A stretch of 11,056 nt of DNA from Actinomycetota bacterium (GCA_003170995.1 PMXT01000051.1:1-11056), one strand, 5' to 3'; positions 1 to 6,428 are shown, numbered from the stretch's first letter. Translations and numbers: made by a program. Notes: a model not told the origin generated them from the letters alone.

Positions 1-1203
1 CTCGATCGCCGGCTCGACGGTGATACGGCCTCCACAGTGGATGCAGACGTCCCCGTCCATCGCCTCGCGTATGTCCGCGAACTCTGGCTGGTAGTCGCGC
101 CCGGCCTCGACACCGAGCAGATGAAAGCCGTCGCGGTTCGCGCCCGAGACGAACTGGCCTTCGCGCAGCGCCTCGTCGGCGATCACGCGCAGCTGCACTC
201 CAACCGGTCCGAGCGAGCCACCGGAAGCAGCGAATGCCTCCTGGATCTCCTCGGGATGGGCGGGGCGGAACCCGCCGCCGAGCACGGCGGCCATCTTCAG
301 CTCGTGCAGGCGGTGGTCGCCGCGCACAAGCCCGAGCACCAGCTTGCCGTCCTGACCAACGACGGGCATCGCCTTGGCGGTCGCGCGCGGGTCGATCGAG
401 AGAAACTCGGCCACCTCTTCGATCGTGCGGATCCCGGGCGTCTCGACTTCCCGCGGCGCATCGAGGCGCTCGGGGAAATCCGGGGCGCTGGGCACGCTGC
501 GGGCGGCTTCGACGTTGGCCGCGTAGTCGCTTTTCTCGCAAAGAGCGATCTCGTTCTCGCCCGCCGGGCAGGGAGCCAGGTACTCGTGCGCCACCTTTCC
601 GCCCATCAGGCCCACGTCGCCCTCGCACTCGTAGAAGCGCAGCCCGCAGCGCTCGAAGATGCTCCGGTAGGCGCCGGCGTGCTTCCAGTAGCTCGCGTCC
701 AGCCCCTCCTCGTCTCGGTCGAACGAGTAGGAGTCCTTCATCACGAACTCGCGCACGCGCAGCAGTCCGGCTCGTGGCCGCGCCTCGTCTCGGCCCTTGA
801 CCTGGAAGTGGTACCAGAGCTGCGGCAGCTCCCGGTAGGAGCGGATCTCGCGCGCGTGGAAGGTCATCGTCTCCTCGTGCGTCATCGAGAGCACGAAGTC
901 GCGGCCGTGGCGGTCCGTGAGGCGGAAGACCTCGGGGATGTCGTAGCGTCCGCTCTGCTGCCAGAGCTCGGCCGGCGCGAGAACGGGCGCCAGCATCTCC
1001 TGGGCGCCGATCGCGTTCATCTCTTCGCGGATGATCTCGACGACCTTCTGATGCACTCTCCAGCCCAGCGGCAGAAAGGAAAAGAGCCCGGCGCCGACCT
1101 GGCGCGCGTAGCCGCCGCGGACGAGCAGGCGGTGGCTCGGAGCCTCGGCGTCGGCCGGGTCGTTGCGAAGCGTCGGGATGTGCAGCTGCGAGAAGCGGTT
1201 CAT
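1..1203 (-). CDS. proS: Prolyl-tRNA synthetase, bacterial type with editing domain (3' end cut by window)
   Basis: Cytoplasmic class II aminoacyl-tRNA synthetase that charges tRNA-Pro with proline. I translated this strand directly: 401 codons are open to the window edge. The protein begins MNRFSQLHIPTLRNDPADAE, the usual ProRS N-terminus, which fixes the ATG at 1203. Class II motif 2 is RDEARPRAGLLRVREF at about 138-153, preceded by the THEE proline-site motif at 108-111. An INS/YbaK-type editing domain spans about 225-380, with its lysine in TAKAMPVV (K277), GDHRLHELK at 295-303 and GSLGPVG at 329-335. This domain clears Ala-tRNA-Pro. A CxxCGG pair (C387, C390) precedes the point where the conserved EVGHIF segment should follow, so motif 3 and the anticodon-binding domain lie outside. 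The family is usually about 570 residues, so roughly 170 are missing. It is divergent from the ydcF-like gene and follows the ispG side of an ancient gene order. Confidence 0.97.
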   Translation of the reverse strand, partial: MNRFSQLHIPTLRNDPADAEAPSHRLLVRGGYARQVGAGLFSFLPLGWRVHQKVVEIIREEMNAIGAQEMLAPVLAPAELWQQSGRYDIPEVFRLTDRHGRDFVLSMTHEETMTFHAREIRSYRELPQLWYHFQVKGRDEARPRAGLLRVREFVMKDSYSFDRDEEGLDASYWKHAGAYRSIFERCGLRFYECEGDVGLMGGKVAHEYLAPCPAGENEIALCEKSDYAANVEAARSVPSAPDFPERLDAPREVETPGIRTIEEVAEFLSIDPRATAKAMPVVGQDGKLVLGLVRGDHRLHELKMAAVLGGGFRPAHPEEIQEAFAASGGSLGPVGVQLRVIADEALREGQFVSGANRDGFHLLGVEAGRDYQPEFADIREAMDGDVCIHCGGRITVEPAIE

Positions 1204-1212
1204 GTGTGCCAG

Positions 1213-1218
1213 AACTTA
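1213..1218 (-). promoter_or_regulatory. Putative -10 element of proS (leaderless type)
   Basis: On the minus strand the hexamer TAAGTT lies 9 nt before the proS ATG, which puts the expected transcription start within a few bases of the start codon. No Shine-Dalgarno sequence is visible and no convincing -35 box was found. The call rests on position, the TAnnnT pattern and the same arrangement at other genes in the window. Confidence 0.4.
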
Positions 1219-1222
1219 CCGT

Positions 1223-1236
1223 CTCGACGGCTCGAG
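1223..1236. repeat. Short inverted repeat between divergent genes
   Basis: CTCGA-cggc-TCGAG is a perfect 5-bp inverted repeat with a 4-bp centre. It sits in the 87-bp gap between the divergent proS and ydcF-like genes, just upstream of the putative proS -10. It could be an operator, but such repeats arise easily by chance in GC-rich DNA. Confidence 0.25.
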
Positions 1237-1278
1237 TTGGAGAAGTAAGTGAGCACGGGGCTCAATCGGGAACCCGAC

Positions 1279-1284
1279 TAGGAT
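1279..1284 (+). promoter_or_regulatory. Putative -10 element of the ydcF-like/HAD unit
   Basis: TAGGAT ends 6 nt before the ATG at 1291, the spacing expected when transcription starts at the A of the start codon. The AGGA inside it (1280-1283) could instead be a weak ribosome binding site 7 nt from the ATG, so the two readings compete. No clear -35 box is present. Confidence 0.4.
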
Positions 1285-1290
1285 GCCCAG

Positions 1291-1860
1291 ATGCGTACCT
1301 GGGCAGAGAGACACGGGATGTTACTCATCGTGCTCCTGGTACTCATCGACACGATCGCCATCTTCTCGGTCGCGACCTACAAGCTCTTCGTCGATCCCCA
1401 TATCGACCCGGTACGGCACTCGGACGCCGTCGTGGTGATCGCGGGCGGGCCGCTACGGTTGAAGAAGGGCATCGAGCTCGTTCAGAGGGGGATTGCGCCG
1501 CTTCTGATCGTCTCTCATCCCCACGGTATCTGGGCCTACAAGGAAGAGGCACCCCACCTCTGCGACAATCGCGGCAAGCGGCGCTCGTTCAAGGTGATCT
1601 GCTTTCACCCGAGCCCCGAGAGCACCCAGGGCGAGGCCAGAGCCGTGCGACGAATAGCCGCTGCTCGGCACCTGCGCTCGGTGATCGTGGTGACCTCCGG
1701 CTTTCATGTCAGCCGCGCCCGGATCGAGATGCGCCGCTGCTATCACGGCCGCTTGGCGGTGATCGGGACGCCGCTCAACGCCCCCTGGAAGGAGCCTTTC
1801 TATGTGGCGCTGGAGTGGCCGAAGCTTATTTACGCCGAGACGCTGAACCGCGGCTGCTAA
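1291..1860 (+). CDS. Small YdcF/DUF218-family membrane-anchored protein
   Basis: A 189-residue protein with one N-terminal hydrophobic segment (about 10-33, MLLIVLLVLIDTIAIFSVA) acting as a signal anchor; the rest is probably outside the membrane. The body has the YdcF/DUF218 (SanA/ElyC-like) layout: a strand-plus-glycine motif DAVVVIAGG at 45-53, ELVQRGIAPLLIVS at 62-75, STQGEAR at 111-117 and VIVVTSGFHVSRAR at 131-144. In E. coli relatives SanA and ElyC affect envelope integrity and lipid-carrier use, while YdcF binds S-adenosylmethionine; which of these applies here cannot be read from the sequence. At 189 residues it is a compact member. The ATG at 1291 is chosen because it retains a short charged N-terminus before the anchor and follows a -10-like hexamer. 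The HAD gene starts 25 bp downstream, so they are probably co-transcribed. Confidence 0.85.
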   Translation: MRTWAERHGMLLIVLLVLIDTIAIFSVATYKLFVDPHIDPVRHSDAVVVIAGGPLRLKKGIELVQRGIAPLLIVSHPHGIWAYKEEAPHLCDNRGKRRSFKVICFHPSPESTQGEARAVRRIAAARHLRSVIVVTSGFHVSRARIEMRRCYHGRLAVIGTPLNAPWKEPFYVALEWPKLIYAETLNRGC

Positions 1861-1885
1861 AGCGGCGACCGACCACGGGCCGAGA

Positions 1886-2590
1886 ATGCCTAATACGCGA
1901 ACGGAGATGACCGATTCCCCGCCACGCCTTGCGCTCTTCGATCTCGACAACACGCTGATCGACCGCGCCGCCGCATTTCGGCTCTGGGCGAGCGCATTCC
2001 TGGCGGGGCGCTCTCTCGGAGGTGAGCGCGAGGTTGACTGGCTCTGCGAAGCCGATAGGGATGGTCTGACGCCACGCCCACTGCTCTTTGAGCAAGTGCG
2101 GTCTCGCTACCGCCTCGCCGACGGAGTCGAGGATCTCGTCGCCGCCTACCGGAGGGACTACCCGCAGCACGTACCGCCGCTCGAGGAAGAGACGCTGACA
2201 GCACTGCACGACCTAAGAGCACGTGGTTGGAAAGTTGGCATCGTCAGCAACGGCCCGCCAACTCAGGAAGCGAAGATCGTGGCGGCAGGTCTGATCGAGG
2301 TCGTAGATGGCTGGGCGATCTCGGAGGTTGTCGGAGCAGCGAAACCGGAGCCCGCGATCTTTCGCGCGGCCGCCGCAGCCTGCGGTTGCAAGCTCGACGG
2401 AACCTGGGTCGTGGGAGACAGCGCGCGAGCCGACATCGGGGGTGCCGTCGCCTGTGGCCTGCCGAGCATCTGGATAAGTCGCGGGCGCGAGTGGGAGATA
2501 GATGAGTTCAAGCCCGACGCAATCACAGAGACCGTCGCCCAGACGATCACGTACATCCTCGCAGCAAGCCAATCCTCAACTAGTCAATAA
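1886..2590 (+). CDS. HAD-superfamily hydrolase (phosphatase-like)
   Basis: A 234-residue haloacid-dehalogenase-fold hydrolase, most likely a cytoplasmic phosphomonoesterase of unknown substrate. All four HAD motifs are visible: motif I FDLDNTL with nucleophile D19 and acid D21, motif II VSNG (S121), motif III lysine K153 in AAKPEP, and motif IV GDSARAD (D178, D183). The stretch from about 27 to 95 between motifs I and II is a helical cap, as in subfamily I. The start is uncertain: ATG 1886 gives the stated length, while ATG 1907 (residue 8) would still keep the whole fold. Neither has a well-spaced ribosome binding site, so translation may depend on coupling to the upstream gene. Its last 15 bp overlap the 3' end of ispG on the other strand. 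No signal peptide is seen. Confidence 0.88.
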   Translation: MPNTRTEMTDSPPRLALFDLDNTLIDRAAAFRLWASAFLAGRSLGGEREVDWLCEADRDGLTPRPLLFEQVRSRYRLADGVEDLVAAYRRDYPQHVPPLEEETLTALHDLRARGWKVGIVSNGPPTQEAKIVAAGLIEVVDGWAISEVVGAAKPEPAIFRAAAAACGCKLDGTWVVGDSARADIGGAVACGLPSIWISRGREWEIDEFKPDAITETVAQTITYILAASQSSTSQ

Positions 2591-3691
2591 CCGACTCGTA
2601 GCCCGCTTGACCGTTCGCGGGCGCCGCGGTCGTTGCATACCCGCCTCGATCCAGCGGTCGAGCTCGCTGAAGAACTCTTCGATCAGCCTGTCGGTGGGCA
2701 CCTTGCGCAAGACCTCGCCGTGGGCGTAGATGAAGCCGACGTCGCGACCGCCGGCGATGCCGAAGTCGGCCTCGCCCGCCTCGCCCGGGCCGTTGACGGC
2801 GCAGCCCATCACGGCCACCTCGAAGGTCTGGCTGTAGTTTCGCAGCCTTTCTTCGACCTTCTCGGCCAGCGCCTGGGCGCCGACGTTGTCGCGGCCACAG
2901 GTCGGGCAGCTGATCATCACCGGACCGCGCTCGCGCAGCCCCAGTGCCTTGAGAATGCTCCAGGCGACGTCCATCTCGGCGACCGGGTCGGCCGTTAGGG
3001 AGACGCGGATCGTGTCGCCGATCCCCTCTGCGAGCAGCGTGCCGATCCCGACCGCGCTCTTGATCGTGCCACCAAAGACGGTGCCGGCCTCGGTCACGCC
3101 TAGGTGCAGCGGATAGGGCACCTTCTCGGCCAGCATGCGATAGGCACGAATCGTGTCGGGCACCGAGGTCGACTTGACCGAGATCTTGAAGTCCTGGAAG
3201 TCGAGCCGCTCGAGCAGCTCCACTTCCTCCAACGCAGCGTTCACCAAGGCCTGAGCCTGGTCTTCGTGCGCCAGCTCGCGCAGGTGCTCGGGCAGCGAGC
3301 CGGAGTTGGCGCCGATACGGAGCGGCGTGCCGGCCGTCTTGGCCGCCCTGACCACCTCGGCAACCTTGTCGGGACCGCCGATGTTGCCGGGATTGATGCG
3401 CACTGCCGCCACACCGGCGGCGATCGCCTTCAGCGCCAGCGATGAGTTGAAGTGGATGTCAGCGATCACCGGCAGCGTCGAGCGGCGCACGATCTCGGGC
3501 AGCGCCTCGGTGTCGGGGAGCCCGGGAATCGCGCAGCGCACGATCTCGCAGCCGGCTGCGGCTAGCGCCTCGACCTGAGCCATGGTCGCCTCGACGTCGC
3601 GGGCGCGAGTAGTTGTCATCGACTGGACAGCGATGGGGGCGCCTCCGCCGATCTTCACTCCACCGATCGAGATCTGCCGGGGGCTGGCCAT
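2576..3691 (-). CDS. ispG: 4-hydroxy-3-methylbut-2-enyl diphosphate synthase, [4Fe-4S] enzyme
   Basis: Catalyses the penultimate MEP-pathway step, converting 2-C-methyl-D-erythritol 2,4-cyclodiphosphate to HMBPP in the cytoplasm. The 371-residue length matches single-domain bacterial IspG. The N-terminal TIM-barrel has GGGAPIAVQSMTTT at 15-28, ADIHFN at 77-82 and RINPGNIG at 98-105. The C-terminal cluster domain has SCPTCGR (C262, C265) and CAVNGPGE (C297, E304), giving the three cysteines plus glutamate that hold the [4Fe-4S] cluster. The last 20 or so residues are a basic tail. The open frame continues upstream to 3844, but I start at ATG 3691 (MASPRQISIGG) because this matches family N-termini and lies 7 nt after a TAGAAT hexamer. 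It is separated from rseP by a terminator, so it probably has its own promoter. It overlaps the HAD gene tail-to-tail by 15 bp. Confidence 0.97.
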   Translation of the reverse strand: MASPRQISIGGVKIGGGAPIAVQSMTTTRARDVEATMAQVEALAAAGCEIVRCAIPGLPDTEALPEIVRRSTLPVIADIHFNSSLALKAIAAGVAAVRINPGNIGGPDKVAEVVRAAKTAGTPLRIGANSGSLPEHLRELAHEDQAQALVNAALEEVELLERLDFQDFKISVKSTSVPDTIRAYRMLAEKVPYPLHLGVTEAGTVFGGTIKSAVGIGTLLAEGIGDTIRVSLTADPVAEMDVAWSILKALGLRERGPVMISCPTCGRDNVGAQALAEKVEERLRNYSQTFEVAVMGCAVNGPGEAGEADFGIAGGRDVGFIYAHGEVLRKVPTDRLIEEFFSELDRWIEAGMQRPRRPRTVKRATSRLLTS

Positions 3692-3698
3692 GCGATCG

Positions 3699-3704
3699 AT
3701 TCTA
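3699..3704 (-). promoter_or_regulatory. Putative -10 element of ispG (leaderless type)
   Basis: TAGAAT, one base from the TATAAT consensus, lies 7 nt before the ispG ATG. Transcription would begin at or next to the start codon. There is no Shine-Dalgarno sequence, and no good -35 box at 16-18 nt. The upstream terminator shows that ispG needs its own promoter. Confidence 0.55.
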
Positions 3705-3947
3705 GAGACGTGGCCGCGTCCTGGGATTTCTCGTTGTCCGGGGCACCTCGCTAATCCACCCTCCTCCCAGAGCGCCAAGCGAAATGAAGACCCGTCGACA
3801 TAGGAGACGATTCCGCCAGGCCCGCACGACCGATGCAGGCGCACCGGTAGTGCGTCAAGCGGTCTGGGCGGGCACTGGCGCCGCGGGGCGGCCGCTTCAG
3901 GCGTGTAGGCCTGGCGGGATAGGCCCTACCGACAACGCATCGTGCTT

Positions 3948-3963
3948 GCCGAGCGCGGCCAGT
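3948..3963. repeat. 16-bp direct repeat, copy 1
   Basis: GCCGAGCGCGGCCAGT occurs here and, identically, at 4078-4093 on the same strand, 130 bp apart and flanking the terminator. The flanks differ beyond the repeat. It may be a small duplication remnant or chance in a biased composition. Confidence 0.5.
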
Positions 3964-3993
3964 GGGTGGAGTGCTTCGTTTCGCTTGATGCTC

Positions 3994-4015
3994 AAAAAAC
4001 CCGCCCACGGGGCGG
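3994..4015 (-). terminator. Intrinsic terminator of the rpsB-rseP operon
   Basis: Read on the minus strand, a perfect 6-bp GC stem CCGCCC/GGGCGG (4010-4015 with 4001-4006) closes a 3-nt loop and is followed, after one G, by six T residues (3994-3999). This is a classic rho-independent terminator. It lies about 107 nt beyond the rseP stop codon and should end the long operon before ispG. Confidence 0.85.
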
Positions 4016-4077
4016 AGAGCGGTATCGAGGAAAAGCGCACGAGAAAGTGGCAACTTCGCGCCAGAAGAACACTTCGC

Positions 4078-4093
4078 CGCCGAGCGCGGCCAG
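4078..4093. repeat. 16-bp direct repeat, copy 2
   Basis: Second exact copy of the repeat at 3948-3963, lying just beyond the 3' end of rseP. The two copies bracket the operon terminator. Confidence 0.5.
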
Positions 4094-4122
4094 TCGACGG
4101 GTCGCCATTCTGATTCGAGCTC

Positions 4123-5331
4123 TTAGCCGATGTGGCCAATGTCGTTCGTGAGCCCGAGCACGAACAGGAGCACGACAAGAGCTATCCCCACAGCCGAGAC
4201 GCGCTCGTAGACCTCACGCGAGACCACACGCCGACGCGCGCCCTCGATCAGCGAGAAGGCGAGGTGGCCACCGTCGAGCGGAAGCAACGGCAACAGGTTG
4301 AGAACGCCGAGCGAGAGGCTGATCAAGCCGATCACGAACAGGTAGTCCGACGCGCCGTGTCTGTAGGCGTCCGAGGAGCTCTTGACGATGCCAATCGGCC
4401 CGGAGACCTGGCTTCCGCCCTTGCCGACGAAGAGGCGCCCGATTCCCTTGACAGCGATCTGGTCGATGATCCGCCCGGTCAGGTGAATCGAGTCTACGAA
4501 GGCGGCTGGCAGCGAATCGGCTTCGTTCATCGGCTTGACCGATCGGAGCCGCACAACCTTTCCCTGACGACGGACGGTGAGCGCTATCGGCCGCCCACCG
4601 GAGCCACCGATTCGTTTTATCAGCGTCGACCCGTTGACCTCCTGCCCGTTCACGGCTACGACGACGTCACCCGACTCGAGACCCGCGCGCTTGGCCGGTG
4701 AGCTCGCCAACACGCGCTCGACATGCGTTGTCGTGACGCCGCTCTTATTCGCCCCCACTTGGAACCCGAGGCGATAGAGATCGAGCGTGTAAAGCGAGGC
4801 GAAGATCACGATCGCGACGAGGATGTTGGTAATCGGCCCGGCGCTGATCACGACCAAGCGCTTCCAGGTTGGCTGGCGCCAGTAGGCGTCGGAGGAGAGC
4901 GCGTCGTCGAGCTCCTCGAGGCCGCGCCTCGCGAGACGAGTTGCCATCGGTGAGAGCCGGATACCCGAGAGACCCTCGCGTAGAAGCCCGAGGTCATTTC
5001 TTGCCCGATCGAGATCTCCCTGCTCTAGCGAGCTTTCAAGCGCCTCCACCGCTCCGGTCAGACTCTCATCCTCCTCCACGGCCGGGCGGAAGTAGAGCTC
5101 CGGGTCGCGCTTGCTCGGACGAAACATGCCGGGGATCTTCACGTAACCGCCGAGCGGGATCACGCCGATGCCGTACTCGATTCCCTTGTGTTTCACCTTT
5201 GCCAGCGCCGGCGGAAAGCCAACGTAGAAGCGTCGCGGCCGCATTCGCGTCACGAGTGCGGTGAAGAAATGCCCGGCTTCATGCGCGAGCACGAGCAGCG
5301 CGAGCCCGATGATGGCAAACGCGATGCTCAC
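4123..5331 (-). CDS. rseP: Site-2 intramembrane metalloprotease (RseP/Rip1 family)
   Basis: A 402-residue polytopic zinc protease that cuts anti-sigma factors or other single-pass proteins within the membrane. The first membrane helix carries the zinc site HEAGH (17-21). The third metal ligand is in NLLPLLPLDGGH (345-356). GGYVKIPGM (61-69) is the conserved loop after the first helix. One PDZ domain lies at about 195-265 (SPAKRAGLESGDVVVAVNG). Further membrane segments lie at about 158-182, 330-350 and 378-394. An unusual charged helical insert (about 74-150) sits between the GGYVKIPG loop and the WKRLVVISAGPITN helix, where most family members have a much shorter link. The start is GTG at 5331, overlapping the dxr TGA in a GTGA quartet. 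No Shine-Dalgarno is visible, so translation is probably coupled to dxr. It is the last gene before the operon terminator. Confidence 0.95.
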   Translation of the reverse strand: MSIAFAIIGLALLVLAHEAGHFFTALVTRMRPRRFYVGFPPALAKVKHKGIEYGIGVIPLGGYVKIPGMFRPSKRDPELYFRPAVEEDESLTGAVEALESSLEQGDLDRARNDLGLLREGLSGIRLSPMATRLARRGLEELDDALSSDAYWRQPTWKRLVVISAGPITNILVAIVIFASLYTLDLYRLGFQVGANKSGVTTTHVERVLASSPAKRAGLESGDVVVAVNGQEVNGSTLIKRIGGSGGRPIALTVRRQGKVVRLRSVKPMNEADSLPAAFVDSIHLTGRIIDQIAVKGIGRLFVGKGGSQVSGPIGIVKSSSDAYRHGASDYLFVIGLISLSLGVLNLLPLLPLDGGHLAFSLIEGARRRVVSREVYERVSAVGIALVVLLFVLGLTNDIGHIG

Positions 5332-6416
5332 GATAACGAGGAGGTCTTCCCCAGCTGGCCTGTTGCGATTCTCCGCGCCGCCGTATCGGCTTCGACGAGC
5401 GATTCGAGGTCACTCACCGGCGAGGCGTCTGCGCGCTCGAGCGTGCGTTCCACGACCTCGATGATGGATAGAAAGGGAAGCTGCCCGGCGAGGAAAGCCG
5501 CAACAGCGACCTCGTTGGCGGCACTGTAGACGCAGGGCGCGCTGCCGCCGGCCTGCCCCGCCTGCCGTGCGAGCGAGACGAGCGGGAAGGTCTCTTCGTC
5601 GAGAGCCTGGAATTCGAGCGTCAGCCCCGAAGCCAAATCGAGCGGTTCGAGCGGCGTCGCCGCGCGCTCGGGATAGCTGAGCGCGAAGGAGATAGGGACG
5701 CGCATGTCGGGGTAGCCGAGGTGCGCCAGCGCGGCGCCGTCGCGGAAGCGGACGAGCGAGTGCACGATCGAGCTCGGGTGCACGATCACCTCGATCCGCT
5801 CGTACGGGAGCCCGAAGAGGAAGTGCGCCTCGATCACCTCCAGCCCCTTGTTAGCGAGCGTGGCCGAGTCGATCGTGATTTTCGGGCCCATCTGCCAGGT
5901 CGGGTGCGCCAGTGCCTGCTCGGGTGTCACCCGCTCGAGCTCTGCGCGGCTGTGGCCCCGGAAAGGCCCGCCAGAGGCCGTCAGCACGATCGAAGCGACC
6001 TGTTCGGCTGTTCCTCTCTCCAGGCACTGGAAGATCGCAGAATGCTCGCTATCGACCGGAAGGAGAAGTCCTCCGCCCCGCTCCTTCGCCGCCAACGCCA
6101 GCTCGCCCGCGGCGACCAGGCTCTCCTTGTTGGCGAGCGCCAGGGTCACCCCCTGCTCCAGCGCCCAGATAGTCGCCCCGCAACCGGCAAAGCCCACCAC
6201 GGCGTTGAGGACGAGATCGGGCTGCGAGGCTTCGAGCAACGGAACGAGGTCTCCCCCGCTCTGGAAGTGCTTCACTCCGCGCTCGGCGGCGAGTCTGGAT
6301 AGATCGGTCGTCCCGGCTGCGAGCGCGCAGAGCTCGAGCTCGCCGCTGGCGTTGATTATCTCCAGCGCCTGGCGCCCGATCGAGCCGGTGGCACCGAGGA
6401 GAGCGATCCGTTTCAT
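5328..6416 (-). CDS. dxr: 1-deoxy-D-xylulose 5-phosphate reductoisomerase
   Basis: First committed enzyme of the MEP isoprenoid pathway; it converts DXP to 2-C-methyl-D-erythritol 4-phosphate using NADPH and a divalent metal. The NADPH fold begins with GATGSIG (8-14), followed by ALANKES (93-99). Metal ligands are D122 and E124 in PVDSEHSA and E193 in NKGLEVIE. The flexible catalytic loop is HPTWQMG (171-177), and VHPSSIVHS (212-220) binds substrate. All catalytic residues are present. At 362 residues it is about 35 shorter than the E. coli enzyme, mostly in the NADPH-binding domain between residues 35 and 90. The ATG at 6416 places GATGSIG normally. A 114-nt gap separates it from cdsA and a possible promoter lies just upstream, so it may be transcribed both from the operon and on its own. 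It overlaps rseP by 4 nt. Confidence 0.97.
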   Translation of the reverse strand: MKRIALLGATGSIGRQALEIINASGELELCALAAGTTDLSRLAAERGVKHFQSGGDLVPLLEASQPDLVLNAVVGFAGCGATIWALEQGVTLALANKESLVAAGELALAAKERGGGLLLPVDSEHSAIFQCLERGTAEQVASIVLTASGGPFRGHSRAELERVTPEQALAHPTWQMGPKITIDSATLANKGLEVIEAHFLFGLPYERIEVIVHPSSIVHSLVRFRDGAALAHLGYPDMRVPISFALSYPERAATPLEPLDLASGLTLEFQALDEETFPLVSLARQAGQAGGSAPCVYSAANEVAVAAFLAGQLPFLSIIEVVERTLERADASPVSDLESLVEADTAARRIATGQLGKTSSLS

Positions 6417-6422
6417 GCTGAG

Positions 6423-6428
6423 AGTCTA
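6423..6428 (-). promoter_or_regulatory. Putative internal promoter -10 of dxr
   Basis: TAGACT ends 6 nt before the dxr ATG, the leaderless spacing also seen at the ydcF-like gene. There is no Shine-Dalgarno sequence before dxr, and the 114-nt gap from cdsA (6417-6530) is the widest inside the operon. No well-spaced -35 box was found. Confidence 0.4.

Larger units (their letters stand above)
3705..4122. other. Non-coding gap between rseP and ispG
   Basis: About 420 bp without a credible gene. Open frames here on both strands have arginine- and proline-rich compositions typical of chance GC-rich translation and no recognisable motif. The gap holds one strong intrinsic terminator (3994-4015), a 16-bp direct repeat around it, a bulged hairpin (GTAGGCC at 3905-3911 with GGCCCTAC at 3922-3929) and a pairing CTGGGA/TCCCAG at 3721-3726 and 3765-3770. 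I see no tRNA and no riboswitch I can recognise. Confidence 0.6.

Noticed and set aside
37..1248. Long plus-strand open frame of 403 codons
   Set aside because: It is antisense to proS, whose translation matches the family along its whole length. The plus-strand product has no recognisable motif and a composition typical of GC-rich antisense frames.
3692..3844. N-terminal extension of ispG to 3844
   Set aside because: The added residues do not resemble IspG, and the -10-like TAGAAT lies inside the extension just before ATG 3691.
3831..3863. TTGACG on the minus strand as a -35 box for ispG
   Set aside because: No TAnnnT hexamer occurs 16-18 nt downstream, and the better -10 next to ispG is over 130 nt away.
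3784..4113. Possible small plus-strand gene in the rseP-ispG gap
   Set aside because: The translation is rich in Arg, Ala and Gly without motifs, runs through the terminator hairpin, and has no ribosome binding site.
3692..4122. tRNA, riboswitch or small RNA in the gap
   Set aside because: No tRNA T-loop or anticodon arm pattern and no known riboswitch core was found. Only a terminator and weak hairpins are visible.
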